Assembly (NCBI GenBank): GCA_963784135.1
Contig: CAWAQG010000019.1
Coordinates: forward strand, 19,345 to 83,344
Source: JADFXI01 sp963784135
Lineage (GTDB): Bacteria > Nitrospirota > Thermodesulfovibrionia > Thermodesulfovibrionales > Dissulfurispiraceae
Length of the DNA stretch: 64,000 nucleotides
Direction: 5' to 3'
The position numbers and the translations under genes are program-made. Positions 30,504-39,234 of the stretch are shown here, piece after piece. Numbering within the stretch: the first letter of the stretch is position 1; each line of letters begins with the position of its first letter. The notes beneath the pieces are model-generated. The model searched no databases, had not been told where the DNA came from, and saw nothing but the letters and a program-made list of their open reading frames with translations.

Positions 30504-32176
30504 AAAAAAGTATACAGTTTGTTGCCGCTATTGCGTTGTCAGTGCTGACCTTTTCAGTTCTCTACGCTTTCCGCACTCTCGATGACAACCGGTTGACGAG
30601 CTGGGAGTGGGTATTCGGTACAGTCAGCTTTGTCCGTATACTCGCACTCCTCATTCCAGGCAGCATTCTGGCCTACATGCTTTCAAGGAGTCCTGTGCCG
30701 GACCGTTGTCCCGCGCTCTTTCTTTTTGCCCTGTCCTTTGCCGCTGCCGCGCTGCTCTGGAGAGAGCCCGAGATGATAGTTGATGCATCACGGTATTTTA
30801 CGCAGGCCAAGCACCTTGAACTTTATGGGACCGGCTATTTTCTGAGAGAATGGGGAAAGACTGTTGCGGTCTGGACAGACCTGCCGTTGATGCCCTTTAT
30901 TTATGGGCTTGTCTTCAGATACCTTGGTGAGGCGAGAATTTATGTCCAGGTGGTCACTACACTGTTCTTCTCATTAACGGTTGTGCTCACCTATCTCACC
31001 GGCAAAGCGCTTTGGGACAGGGAAACAGGTTTCTTCGGCGGTATGTTCCTGCTCGGTATCCCGTATATCTATACCCAGGCGCCGCTTATGCTTGTGGATA
31101 TACCGACAATGTTTTTCTTCACGTTTGCCGTGTTTGCGTTTATTACAGCGCTGGAACGCGGGGGTATCTGGGTGCCGATTGCTTCCGCAGCGCTGTTTCT
31201 GGCCATTTTTTCCAAATATTCAGCATGGCTGATGTTCTCGTTGCTTATTATTATTGCCGCGGTGCGCCTGCTTCAGGCCCGGCGTTCGCCGGGAGAAATC
31301 CCTGTCAGGAGCTGCGTCTTGCGTATAAGTATCCCCATCCTGTCCGCGGCAATTGCAGCCGGAGTTGTAATGCTTTTAAAATATGATGTCTTCTCCTCGC
31401 AGATAGGTCTCCTGCTCTCTTATCAAAAGCCGGGTCTCGGAAGGTGGGGAGAAAGTTTCAGCTCCACATTCCTTTTTCAGGTGCATCCATTTATCTCTGC
31501 GGCCGCAGTTTACTCAATTTATAATGCATGGAAAAAAAAGGACCCGAAGTATTTGATTATCAGCTGGTTCATGGTGCTGATCGTTGTGCTCCAGATCAAA
31601 CGGATACGCTATACGATAATCGCTTTCCCAATGTTTGCTCTTATGGCCGCTTACGGGACCACTGCTATCAGGGACATAGGTTTGAAGAGGCTCATCGTAT
31701 TTGTGGTTGCAGCCTGTTCTCTCATCATCGCAGTATTTGCCTATCTCCCATTCCTGCAACAGACGAGCGCGCAGAATTTGCAGCGTGCCGGGGCATTCCT
31801 GAATACCCTTTATGGAAATAACGTCGAAGTGGTGGCGCTGCCCCGGAAAGGAGATGACGTCAACATAGCGGTTTCCGTACCTCTTCTCGACCTCTTTACC
31901 GATAAGAAAATTCATTACGCTTATAAGCTCCAGGACGCGCCGGCCCCCAAAGACATTGCGGTATCACCACTCCGCTTTACCTGGGCATATAAAAACCCCG
32001 GATACTATGAGGCCGATCCCGCTCCCGGCGCGCCGGTTGCAGTTATCAGCGGAGAGCCTCCGGGCATGCTTCCGGAAACGGTCTCTAAAAAGTTGATAAA
32101 GCATGAGCACTCAAAATCTTTTATTCTCGCTGATGATATATTTACCCACCAGACGTTTGTCACCGTCTATTACTAA
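30500..32176 (+). CDS. ArnT/GT39-like membrane glycosyltransferase
   Basis: The 558-aa protein is strongly hydrophobic with about a dozen membrane segments. After the first loops comes ASRYFTQAKHLELYGTGYFL with an acidic residue (VDASRYF), as expected for the periplasmic catalytic loop of lipid-linked sugar transferases (GT-C fold). It should move a sugar from a polyprenyl phosphate to an envelope acceptor. ATG 30500 follows GGGGAGGA; an in-frame ATG at 30485 is before that site. The soluble C-terminal part is about 120 residues. Confidence 0.75.
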   Translation: MKKSIQFVAAIALSVLTFSVLYAFRTLDDNRLTSWEWVFGTVSFVRILALLIPGSILAYMLSRSPVPDRCPALFLFALSFAAAALLWREPEMIVDASRYFTQAKHLELYGTGYFLREWGKTVAVWTDLPLMPFIYGLVFRYLGEARIYVQVVTTLFFSLTVVLTYLTGKALWDRETGFFGGMFLLGIPYIYTQAPLMLVDIPTMFFFTFAVFAFITALERGGIWVPIASAALFLAIFSKYSAWLMFSLLIIIAAVRLLQARRSPGEIPVRSCVLRISIPILSAAIAAGVVMLLKYDVFSSQIGLLLSYQKPGLGRWGESFSSTFLFQVHPFISAAAVYSIYNAWKKKDPKYLIISWFMVLIVVLQIKRIRYTIIAFPMFALMAAYGTTAIRDIGLKRLIVFVVAACSLIIAVFAYLPFLQQTSAQNLQRAGAFLNTLYGNNVEVVALPRKGDDVNIAVSVPLLDLFTDKKIHYAYKLQDAPAPKDIAVSPLRFTWAYKNPGYYEADPAPGAPVAVISGEPPGMLPETVSKKLIKHEHSKSFILADDIFTHQTFVTVYY

Positions 32177-32264
32177 TATTTATTTATCCTATTAGTCATT
32201 GACAAAGAAAACCACGTGTTTCTATACTATCGAGGAAAAAACTTTCTTGGGGAGGGAGATGGCA

Positions 32265-33341
32265 ATGGAAGAAGGTGTGATTCAAAGTGTCAGCTTAGGG
32301 TATATTGTTTCCGCGCTGATATGCGGAGGCATACTCGGTTTCGTGCTGCAGCGCGGCAGATTCTGTATGAATTCCGCGTTCAGGGATGTCGTATTCATTC
32401 AGGATATTACTCTTTTCCGGGGCTTCCTTATCGCTCTCGGCGTGATGATCGTGGGCTCCAATTTTCTTAATGATATGGGGTACATAAAGTTGATGCCTCA
32501 GACCTTTTATCCTTTGGCCAACATCGTCGGAGGCTATCTCTTTGGACTCGGCATGGTGCTGGCGAGCGGCTGCGGCAGCGGCATCTATTTCAAGGCGGGC
32601 GAGGGGCAGATTGCGGCGATTGTCGCCATCTTGGGCTTTTTAATCAGCGCCGGCGCAACACTTTTTGGGGTCTTAAATCCTCTTTATACAGCATTCAGGA
32701 GTGTTAAGTTCGAGATTGCGGGTAAGTCTAATGCTATGTTGTGGGAACTTTTTGGCGATGGGATGACCACAAAATGGATAGTGATCGCTGTTATCATTGC
32801 AGGGATATTCATTTTCAGTCTGAAGGACAAGCCGTTTTCCTTGGGAAAGCAGAAAGGCTTTTATTGGTCGGTGACAGGCGTGCTTCTCGGTCTTACCGGT
32901 GTGCTTACGTTCTGGGCTTCACAATATTGGGGCGGAGGATTTGCAAGAGGGATGAACTTCACCTCTCCTTCTGCCGAACTCATTTCCACACTTATAACCA
33001 ACGACGCTCATTCTAAATTTTTTCCTATGTCAAGTATCGGCCATTTCACGGTTACCTGGGCTGAAATTGCGGTAATAGGCGTGCCGTTAGGGGCTTTTAT
33101 CAGCGCCAAAATACTCAAGGAATTTTCATGGAAGGTGCCTTCAGCTCAAGAGTTGGTCACTGTTTTCCTGGGGAGCCTTCTCATGGGCTTTTCCGGCATC
33201 ACAGCGGGCGGCTGTAATATTGGGCAGGGATTGACAGGTTGTACCACACTGTCAATCGGGAGCATCAGCGCTCTTATAGGGATGATCCTGGGCAACTGGA
33301 CGATGGTATATTTCAAGTTTATCAAGCCGATGCAGGACTGA
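32265..33341 (+). CDS. YeeE/YedE-family thiosulfate/sulfur transporter
   Basis: The 358-aa membrane protein has the repeated YeeE/YedE signature: GFVLQRGRFCMNSAFRD, then GMVLASGCGSGIYFKAGEGQ, and in the second half ITAGGCNIGQGLTGCTTLS. The conserved cysteines are those used to pass thiosulfate or sulfur through the channel in YeeE (TsuA). About nine to ten membrane segments are visible. The ribosome site GGAGGG at 32251 fits ATG 32265 best (ATG 32259 is too close). It supports sulfur metabolism in this organism. Confidence 0.87.
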   Translation: MEEGVIQSVSLGYIVSALICGGILGFVLQRGRFCMNSAFRDVVFIQDITLFRGFLIALGVMIVGSNFLNDMGYIKLMPQTFYPLANIVGGYLFGLGMVLASGCGSGIYFKAGEGQIAAIVAILGFLISAGATLFGVLNPLYTAFRSVKFEIAGKSNAMLWELFGDGMTTKWIVIAVIIAGIFIFSLKDKPFSLGKQKGFYWSVTGVLLGLTGVLTFWASQYWGGGFARGMNFTSPSAELISTLITNDAHSKFFPMSSIGHFTVTWAEIAVIGVPLGAFISAKILKEFSWKVPSAQELVTVFLGSLLMGFSGITAGGCNIGQGLTGCTTLSIGSISALIGMILGNWTMVYFKFIKPMQD

Positions 33342-33476
33342 TAGCCGGCGTTTCTTCTCGCAAACGGATTTGGGTCCGGTGGAATGGCGCATTATGTTCC
33401 GCCGGACTTTTTTATTGAAGTGGAAAATTATTTGCCGGTGCATATAAACTAAAGGGAGGGATGAGGATCTTTTCCT

Positions 33477-34877
33477 ATGGTAAGACTGTTTAACAAAGAA
33501 ATCCCAACCATTATTCTTGGAGGCGGGCTTACCGGCCTTGCCGCGGGATACTCTTTGGCAAAAGCAGGGGTCAGGACTGAGATATTCGAGCATGATGCTG
33601 CTGTGGGGGGCCTCTCCAGGACGATTATGAGCAACGGGTATCGCTTTGACCTCGGAGGCCACCGTTTTTTTACACAAAACCCTGAAATTAATGCCTTTAT
33701 AAGAAACCTGATGGCCGGCGAACTGATTTCCGTTCCCAGGAAAAGCACCATCTTTCTGCGCAACAATTATTTTGACTACCCGTTAAAACCGCTTAATGCA
33801 CTTTTCGGCATGGGTATCCCGACCACGGTAAAAATAGTCGAAGACTATATAGCCGAAAAGATAAGAGGACTGAGACAGTCTCCGCCGCATGTTTCGCTTG
33901 AGGATTGGGTTGTCGGCAATTTCGGGCGCACCATGTTCAACTTATACTTCAGGGAATACAGTGAAAAAGTATGGGGCATCGACTGCAAGCTAATGAGTGT
34001 TGACTGGGTGGCACAGCGTATCAGGGGGCTTTCGCTCGCCGGGGCAATCAAGAACGCTTTCTTTAAGTTCAGCGGAAGGGACATCCCCTCTCTTGTGGAC
34101 AAGTTTACTTACCCTCAACTGGGCATAGGCCGCATTGCTGAAAGGCTCAGGGAAGAAATAGAAAAGGACAATGCTGTGCATACAGGCACGCCCATAGTGC
34201 AGGTCAAGCACTCTCGGTCCGTGATAGAGAGTATCGAAGCGGGCGGCGGTCCGAATCCCGGCCTCATATCGGGGGACTCCTTTATATCGACCATACCGAT
34301 TACGAAGCTGGTGCGCCTGCTGGACCCTCCTGCCCCTGCTCCAGTCCTGAATGCCGCCTCAAAGCTGATGTTCAGGGACCTTGTTGTTGTTGCTGTTATG
34401 GTCGACAGAAAGCGGGTCACAGACCAGACCTGGATTTATGTTCCGGAAAAAAAGATACCCTTCGGCAGGATCCACGAGCCGACGAATTGGAGTGAGAAGA
34501 TGGCCCCTGAAGGGAAAACAATTCTTGTAGCTGAATACTTCAGTTTCCAGGGAGACAGTATTTGGAACGCCTCTGACGAGCACCTTGCAGACATTACTGT
34601 CCGGGGTCTTGAGCAGCTTGGATTTATCAAAAAAAGCGAAGTGTCGGGCAATGCTGTTGTGCGGGCAAAGCAGGCATACCCGCTTTTTGAAATAGGCTAT
34701 GCGGAACAATGCGCGTTTCTTTACAATTACCTCGGCGCCTTCAGGAACCTTCATCTTGCGGGGAGGGTCGGCATGTTCAGATATTACAATATGGACCACG
34801 CAATAGAGTCGGGGTTGAGCGCGGCGCGGCAGATAATTCGCAGCGCCTCGGGTGCTTACGCGCCCCAGGCCGCATGA
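33477..34877 (+). CDS. FAD-dependent amine-oxidase/UGM-like oxidoreductase
   Basis: The 466-aa protein begins with an FAD dinucleotide-binding motif, IILGGGLTGLAAGYSLAKAG, then EIFEHDAAVGGLSRT and FDLGGHRFF, the pattern of protoporphyrinogen-oxidase-like and UDP-galactopyranose-mutase-like flavoproteins. The C-terminal FAD motif is LHLAGRVGMFRYYNMDHAIE. Proteins of this type accompany polysaccharide genes and may rearrange or oxidise a sugar or lipid. ATG 33477 has AGGGAGGG about 15 bases upstream. Its stop overlaps the start of the B12 radical SAM gene. Confidence 0.85.
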   Translation: MVRLFNKEIPTIILGGGLTGLAAGYSLAKAGVRTEIFEHDAAVGGLSRTIMSNGYRFDLGGHRFFTQNPEINAFIRNLMAGELISVPRKSTIFLRNNYFDYPLKPLNALFGMGIPTTVKIVEDYIAEKIRGLRQSPPHVSLEDWVVGNFGRTMFNLYFREYSEKVWGIDCKLMSVDWVAQRIRGLSLAGAIKNAFFKFSGRDIPSLVDKFTYPQLGIGRIAERLREEIEKDNAVHTGTPIVQVKHSRSVIESIEAGGGPNPGLISGDSFISTIPITKLVRLLDPPAPAPVLNAASKLMFRDLVVVAVMVDRKRVTDQTWIYVPEKKIPFGRIHEPTNWSEKMAPEGKTILVAEYFSFQGDSIWNASDEHLADITVRGLEQLGFIKKSEVSGNAVVRAKQAYPLFEIGYAEQCAFLYNYLGAFRNLHLAGRVGMFRYYNMDHAIESGLSAARQIIRSASGAYAPQAA

Positions 34878-36361
34878 CTATGAAATGTGCGCTGGTCATA
34901 CCGGCATGGGTGCCCGAGGACATCTTCTCTTCTAAAACCGCAAGCTCTCAAATCAATTACTGGCAGCCGCTGGGTACGCTATATGTGGCTGCGGTTTTGC
35001 AACAGGCAGGGCATGAAGTCCGTTTCTTAAACGGCGCATTTCTTACTCACGAAGCTATTTGCGAGGGGCTAAAGGGGTTCAACCCCGGCTTTATAGGTCT
35101 CTATTCCACGACTTTCGGCTGGGGAAAGGCGAAAAAGGCAGCAGAGGATTTCAAGGTATTGCTCGGCAGACAGGTTTTTATCTGTGCGGGAGGCCCCTAT
35201 CCTATTGCCATGCAGGAGAAGTGTCTGGCAGATGCCGGGACGTCGGTGGATGCAATAATCACGGGGGAGGGTGAATACTCTACTCTCGAACTCATAGAGC
35301 GGCTTGAAACAGGCAGCGGACTTGAAGGTGTTGCAGGCGTCGTTTACCGTGAAGACGGCAGGATTATAAAGAACCCGCCAAGGCCGCTAATCACCGACCT
35401 TGATGCCCTTCCTTTCCCGGCAAGGGAACTGCTGGGCGATGCAATGCAGTATATCCCGCCCCCTGCCACCTACCGCAGAAAGCCTGTTGCTGTAATCATT
35501 ACTTCCAGGGGATGCAACAGAAACTGCATCTATTGTTTTCAAATTGATAAAACCAGAGAGACCGGCATACGCTACCGCAATGTTGAAAATGTATTGAAGG
35601 AAATCGAGCACTGTCTTGGCCAGGGCTACCGTGAGATTAAATTCATTGATGACACCCTTGCCGCTGATTACGACCGCGCACTGCGGCTTGCCCGCGAGAT
35701 AAAGGCCAGAAAATTCGACTTCACATGGTTTGCTTCAGCATGTGTGAACCAGGTCGATAAACCGCTGCTCCAGGCTTTTAAAGACGCCGGCTGCTGGGCG
35801 ATACTGTTCGGCGCGGAGAGCGGTGTTCAGAAGAACCTCAACACAATCAGGAAAGGCACAACCCTTGCGCAGATACGCACTGCGGTAAAGACGGCCCAGG
35901 AGGTGGGACTAAAGGTAAGCACTCCCTTTATGTTCGGTATTCCGGGAGAAACATACGAGGAGGGTCTGCAGACGATAGACTTTGCAGTGGACCTTAATCC
36001 CGACATCGCAAACTTCCATGCCATTACTCCTTTCCCCGGCACCTACCTTTATGATAATCTGGAAAAATTCGGGCGCCTGTCCGATGAACTCTCCGACTTC
36101 ACATATCAGGGCGCGGCATTCGTCCCGTTTACAATGACGAGAGAAGAGATTGTAAGGCTGCGCCGGACAGCGTTCAGAAAATTTTATGGCAGGCCGTTAT
36201 TCATTCTCAAAAAACTGCTCGAAATGAGGACCCCGCACGATTTCGCGGTCGCCTTCAAGAGCATGAGGAGCCTCTTCCGTCTTTTTAGCAGCAGTAGTAT
36301 ATTCAGCAGGCATGGCAGCAGGAAGGGCTTGACTACTTCACTTCCTCATGCTAAGTTTTAA
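34874..36361 (+). CDS. B12-binding radical SAM protein
   Basis: The 495-aa protein has an N-terminal cobalamin-binding-like Rossmann domain (YWQPLGTLYVAAVLQQAGHE, AIITGEGEYSTLELIERLE) and a radical SAM core with CNRNCIYC (near residue 217). It is of the class that methylates unreactive carbons or rearranges lipids and cofactors. Start ATG 34874 overlaps the upstream stop (ATGA), so the two are co-translated; the frame is open further upstream but that lies inside the flavoprotein gene. The substrate is unknown. Confidence 0.87.
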   Translation: MTMKCALVIPAWVPEDIFSSKTASSQINYWQPLGTLYVAAVLQQAGHEVRFLNGAFLTHEAICEGLKGFNPGFIGLYSTTFGWGKAKKAAEDFKVLLGRQVFICAGGPYPIAMQEKCLADAGTSVDAIITGEGEYSTLELIERLETGSGLEGVAGVVYREDGRIIKNPPRPLITDLDALPFPARELLGDAMQYIPPPATYRRKPVAVIITSRGCNRNCIYCFQIDKTRETGIRYRNVENVLKEIEHCLGQGYREIKFIDDTLAADYDRALRLAREIKARKFDFTWFASACVNQVDKPLLQAFKDAGCWAILFGAESGVQKNLNTIRKGTTLAQIRTAVKTAQEVGLKVSTPFMFGIPGETYEEGLQTIDFAVDLNPDIANFHAITPFPGTYLYDNLEKFGRLSDELSDFTYQGAAFVPFTMTREEIVRLRRTAFRKFYGRPLFILKKLLEMRTPHDFAVAFKSMRSLFRLFSSSSIFSRHGSRKGLTTSLPHAKF

Positions 36362-36390
36362 GTACGCGCTATATCGCACAGGAGGTCGTT

Positions 36391-36588
36391 ATGGACAGAG
36401 AAGACAGGAACTTGGGCATGATTACGATTTTTTCCTTTTTGGTCGGTGGGGCGGTGGGGGCCGGACTTGCTCTTCTTTTGGCCCCTCAGTCGGGCAAGAA
36501 GACCAGGAGACAAATAAGAGATATTGCCGAGGACCTTTCGGAGCAGGCCTCCGGTTACGCAGACAGGGTGAAAAAGAAAGTATTTTAA
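36391..36588 (+). CDS. YtxH-domain small membrane protein
   Basis: The 65-aa protein has a glycine-rich membrane segment (FLVGGAVGAGLALLLAPQSG) followed by KKTRRQIRDIAEDLSEQA, the YtxH pattern linked to general stress or envelope proteins. ATG 36391 follows CAGGAGG. Confidence 0.85.
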   Translation: MDREDRNLGMITIFSFLVGGAVGAGLALLLAPQSGKKTRRQIRDIAEDLSEQASGYADRVKKKVF

Positions 36589-36623
36589 GCGCCTGTCAGG
36601 GCATCTGAATACAAACCGGAACT

Positions 36624-37409
36624 ATGAAGCATTATTCGATCCTTCATCCCATATTCATGTCTTTTTTCTCGAAATCTCTCTACCGGGATGTCGCCAGTAA
36701 CTGGAGGGGTCTGTGCCTGACCTATCTCCTTATAGTGCTCACGTTGAATCTTATTCCGGATATGGTCAGGCTGCATGATCGCGTTGATGACTTCCTTGTT
36801 GAGGAAGTCCCTAAAGTTGTTCATCAAATCCCGACTATCACTATCTCCGAAGGCACTGCATCAGTAAACGTGCCTGTCCCTTACATTATAAATGCGCCGT
36901 GGAGCAAGTTGCCGTTTGCTGTTATCGATACCTCTGACAGGGCTGCTCCTTCTGCGGACGTAAAGGCGACTATTATGCTGACAAGAACAAAACTGACTGT
37001 AAAAGATGACGCATCCGAGATACACGCGTTCGACTTTTCACGGATACATCATGCCGTCATAGACAATGACCTGATCTATCGCTGGCTGGAGGCATTTAAA
37101 CATTATTTTATTTTTGCGGTATTCCCTTTTGCCCTTTTTTTCGCCTCCCTGTATTATTTTATTCAGGCTTTGCTTTGCGCGTCTATAGGAATGTTTTTTG
37201 CTAAAATGTTTAATCTCGACCTGAAAGCCCGTGCCTTGATCCGCCTCTCAGTCATAGCGTTCACTCCTCCGCTGATGCTTCAGACAGTGCATTCCCTGCT
37301 GGATATAGAATTCCCCTATAGCGGCGTTATATCCCTTATGCTCGCAACAGGCTATCTGTACTTTGCTGTAAGTGCCTGTTCCGAGAAAACAGTATCGAGA
37401 GTGGCGTGA
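36624..37409 (+). CDS. DUF1189-type membrane protein
   Basis: The 261-aa protein has an N-terminal membrane helix after FFSKSLYRDVASNWRG, an extracytoplasmic domain, and three to four C-terminal membrane helices (FIFAVFPFALFFASLYYFIQ and further). This matches the DUF1189 family found in Gram-negative and Gram-positive bacteria. Its role is unknown. No clear ribosome site precedes ATG 36624. Confidence 0.75.
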   Translation: MKHYSILHPIFMSFFSKSLYRDVASNWRGLCLTYLLIVLTLNLIPDMVRLHDRVDDFLVEEVPKVVHQIPTITISEGTASVNVPVPYIINAPWSKLPFAVIDTSDRAAPSADVKATIMLTRTKLTVKDDASEIHAFDFSRIHHAVIDNDLIYRWLEAFKHYFIFAVFPFALFFASLYYFIQALLCASIGMFFAKMFNLDLKARALIRLSVIAFTPPLMLQTVHSLLDIEFPYSGVISLMLATGYLYFAVSACSEKTVSRVA

Positions 37410-37609
37410 ACAAAAGGCAAGGGTCAAGGGGCAAGAGACAAGGGGCAAGGCTTAGGTAAGAGGTAAGAGATTCCAACCCCATGACCCTTGCCTCTTGCCC
37501 CTATTGTAATGCCCCTATTGTAATGACCCTATTGTAATGACCCTATTGTAATGACCCTATTGTAATGACCCTATTGTAATGACCCTATTGTAATGACCCT
37601 ATTGTAAAT
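37409..37609. repeat. GGGTCAAGG inverted repeat followed by eight 14-bp tandem repeats
   Basis: First come GGCAAGGGTCAAGGGGCAAG blocks and their partial complement (CCCTTGCCTCTTGCCCC), related to 24974-25076. From 37498 to 37609 the 14-base unit ACCCTATTGTAATG is repeated eight times, the first two starting with C instead of A, and the last running into AAGGAGG, the ribosome site of the DJ-1 gene. Each unit carries TATTGTAAT, similar to a -10 element, so copy number could alter expression. Confidence 0.85.
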
Positions 37610-37621
37610 AAGGAGGATAAA

Positions 37622-38173
37622 ATGCCACAAGTTGCGGTGCTGCTTGCAGATGGATTCGAGGAAGTGGAGGCAATGGCAATTATCGATATTTTACGGAGGG
37701 CCGACATAACGGTGGTTATCGCCGGCTTACATGCAGGGCATATTGAAAGTGCACGGCATGTCAAGGTCATTCCTGATACTGTCATTGATACAATACGCGC
37801 CGATAATTTTGACATGCTTGTGCTCCCGGGCGGCCAGCCGGGCGCTGACAACCTCAATGCGGATGAGCGTGTCAAAGTCCTGATCAGGGAATTCCACGAT
37901 AAAGGAAAGCTTACGGGAGCTATATGCGCAGCGCCATATGTGCTGGCAAACGCGGGTGTCCTTGAGGGAAGGCGGGCCACCGCTTACCCCACATTCAGGG
38001 AAAGGCTGGGAAATGCGCTATACCAGGATGAAAATGTTGTAATAGACGGACAGGTACTCACAAGCAAAGGCCCCGGAACGGCGCTGCACTTCGGAGTTGC
38101 TATCGTAGAGAGGCTCGTGAGCAGGGAGCGGGCGGAAGCGATAAAGGAAGCCATGCTCCTGCAGCTTTCCTGA
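37622..38173 (+). CDS. DJ-1/PfpI/ThiJ-family protein
   Basis: The 183-aa protein has the DJ-1 features GFEEVEAMAIIDILRRA with the conserved Glu, and the nucleophilic-elbow cysteine in LTGAICAAPYVLA near residue 102. Family members repair glycated proteins or nucleotides and respond to oxidative stress. ATG 37622 follows GGAGG. It is preceded by a tandem-repeat block that may affect its expression. Confidence 0.9.
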   Translation: MPQVAVLLADGFEEVEAMAIIDILRRADITVVIAGLHAGHIESARHVKVIPDTVIDTIRADNFDMLVLPGGQPGADNLNADERVKVLIREFHDKGKLTGAICAAPYVLANAGVLEGRRATAYPTFRERLGNALYQDENVVIDGQVLTSKGPGTALHFGVAIVERLVSRERAEAIKEAMLLQLS

Positions 38174-38195
38174 AGTTCTACCGAAGTTTGAGCGT

Positions 38196-38816
38196 TTATT
38201 GCGGCTCATTTGAAGCAACGGTTGTCTCCTGCAAGACACCTTTTTTGTGGAGCATTCTTAAAAGATTATTCACATTTATTTTAAGGTCATTATGTTCTTT
38301 TTTCAGTTGATCAGCATACTTGATAAGATTTGATAAACAGTTTTTCATAGTACTTACATATACCACATTACCGGGTTGTTGATTAGCTAAAGAAACCCAA
38401 TGTTCATATTTATTATTTAAATCGTTATTAAATCGGAACGAATCAACCAGACCTCGAGCCTTCGTGTAAGTCGTAACAATTCCTTTTCTCAAATCATTAT
38501 CCTCTATCCTTCCTATCAAAAAAGCATTTGCAGTATAAACTGTAAAGTAATCCTGGCCTACCGGATAATACATAGCAAAAGGGCTATTTGCTGGTAATGT
38601 CTCAATTCTTACGCCGACTTCATCCTGGTATCTATTCCACAAGGTTTCTATTTCGTCATGGATTGCTTGAAGGACACCCTTAACAACAGCTGCTTCATTT
38701 ATCTTCTGCTTTTCTAAATCATGTTTGTGCGTTAAATAAACTCCGAATAATGTGGCCGCACCAGCGATAACACCACCAACGACAGATGAGATAAGGTTTA
38801 CTATCCATTCATCCAT
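38196..38816 (-). CDS. Hypothetical membrane-anchored protein (206 aa)
   Basis: One N-terminal membrane helix (LISSVVGGVIAGAATLFGVYL) is followed by a charged helical domain without cysteine pairs or known catalytic motif. ATG 38816 follows AAGGAG. The low-GC coding and convergent position relative to the DJ-1 gene suggest a later arrival. Similar anchored proteins occur near defence and effector genes, but nothing specific can be said. Confidence 0.65.
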   Translation of the reverse strand: MDEWIVNLISSVVGGVIAGAATLFGVYLTHKHDLEKQKINEAAVVKGVLQAIHDEIETLWNRYQDEVGVRIETLPANSPFAMYYPVGQDYFTVYTANAFLIGRIEDNDLRKGIVTTYTKARGLVDSFRFNNDLNNKYEHWVSLANQQPGNVVYVSTMKNCLSNLIKYADQLKKEHNDLKINVNNLLRMLHKKGVLQETTVASNEPQ

Positions 38817-39199
38817 GTGCCGGACTCCTTATTTTTTATAATTATAACAGAAGTCAGCATGGCCGGTAACAGCAAAATGATAATGTCAATCGGAAATTGC
38901 AGATATATGCTCGATAGGGCATGTGAGGATAACTTATGTTGTCAGGTCTGGACAGCTTCAGTTGGTATCTATGCAATCATTTCCGATGGTAACCCTCAGA
39001 ATGATCACGATGCTTCAAAGTGAGAGGTACTGTGAGTTACAACTGACCGCACTCAATAGCAAGTTATTCGGGCAACCGTATGGTGATCGTGCTGGGCATT
39101 CCAAGCCCTTTGATGTTGTAAGACGCCTCGGTACATAGAAGAAAATACAGTCAAATACTGGCGTCAGACAGGTCTGAACGACCGACAAAAGCCTTCACG
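38817..39199. other. Gene-free interval before pyk
   Basis: About 380 bases with no frame that has a ribosome site or familiar product. No repeats stand out. It may hold a decayed gene. Confidence 0.55.
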
Positions 39200-39228
39200 T
39201 TGCAAATGGCATACTCTTATGCTAAGTT
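39200..39228 (+). promoter_or_regulatory. pyk promoter with extended -10
   Basis: TTGCAA (39200-39205), 17 bases, then TGCTAAGTT with hexamer 39223-39228. Transcription would begin at about 39235, the A of the start codon, and no ribosome site exists. Confidence 0.55.
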
Positions 39229-39234
39229 TATCTT

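Noticed and set aside
37498..37609. CRISPR array
   Set aside because: Repeats are contiguous 14-mers with no spacers.
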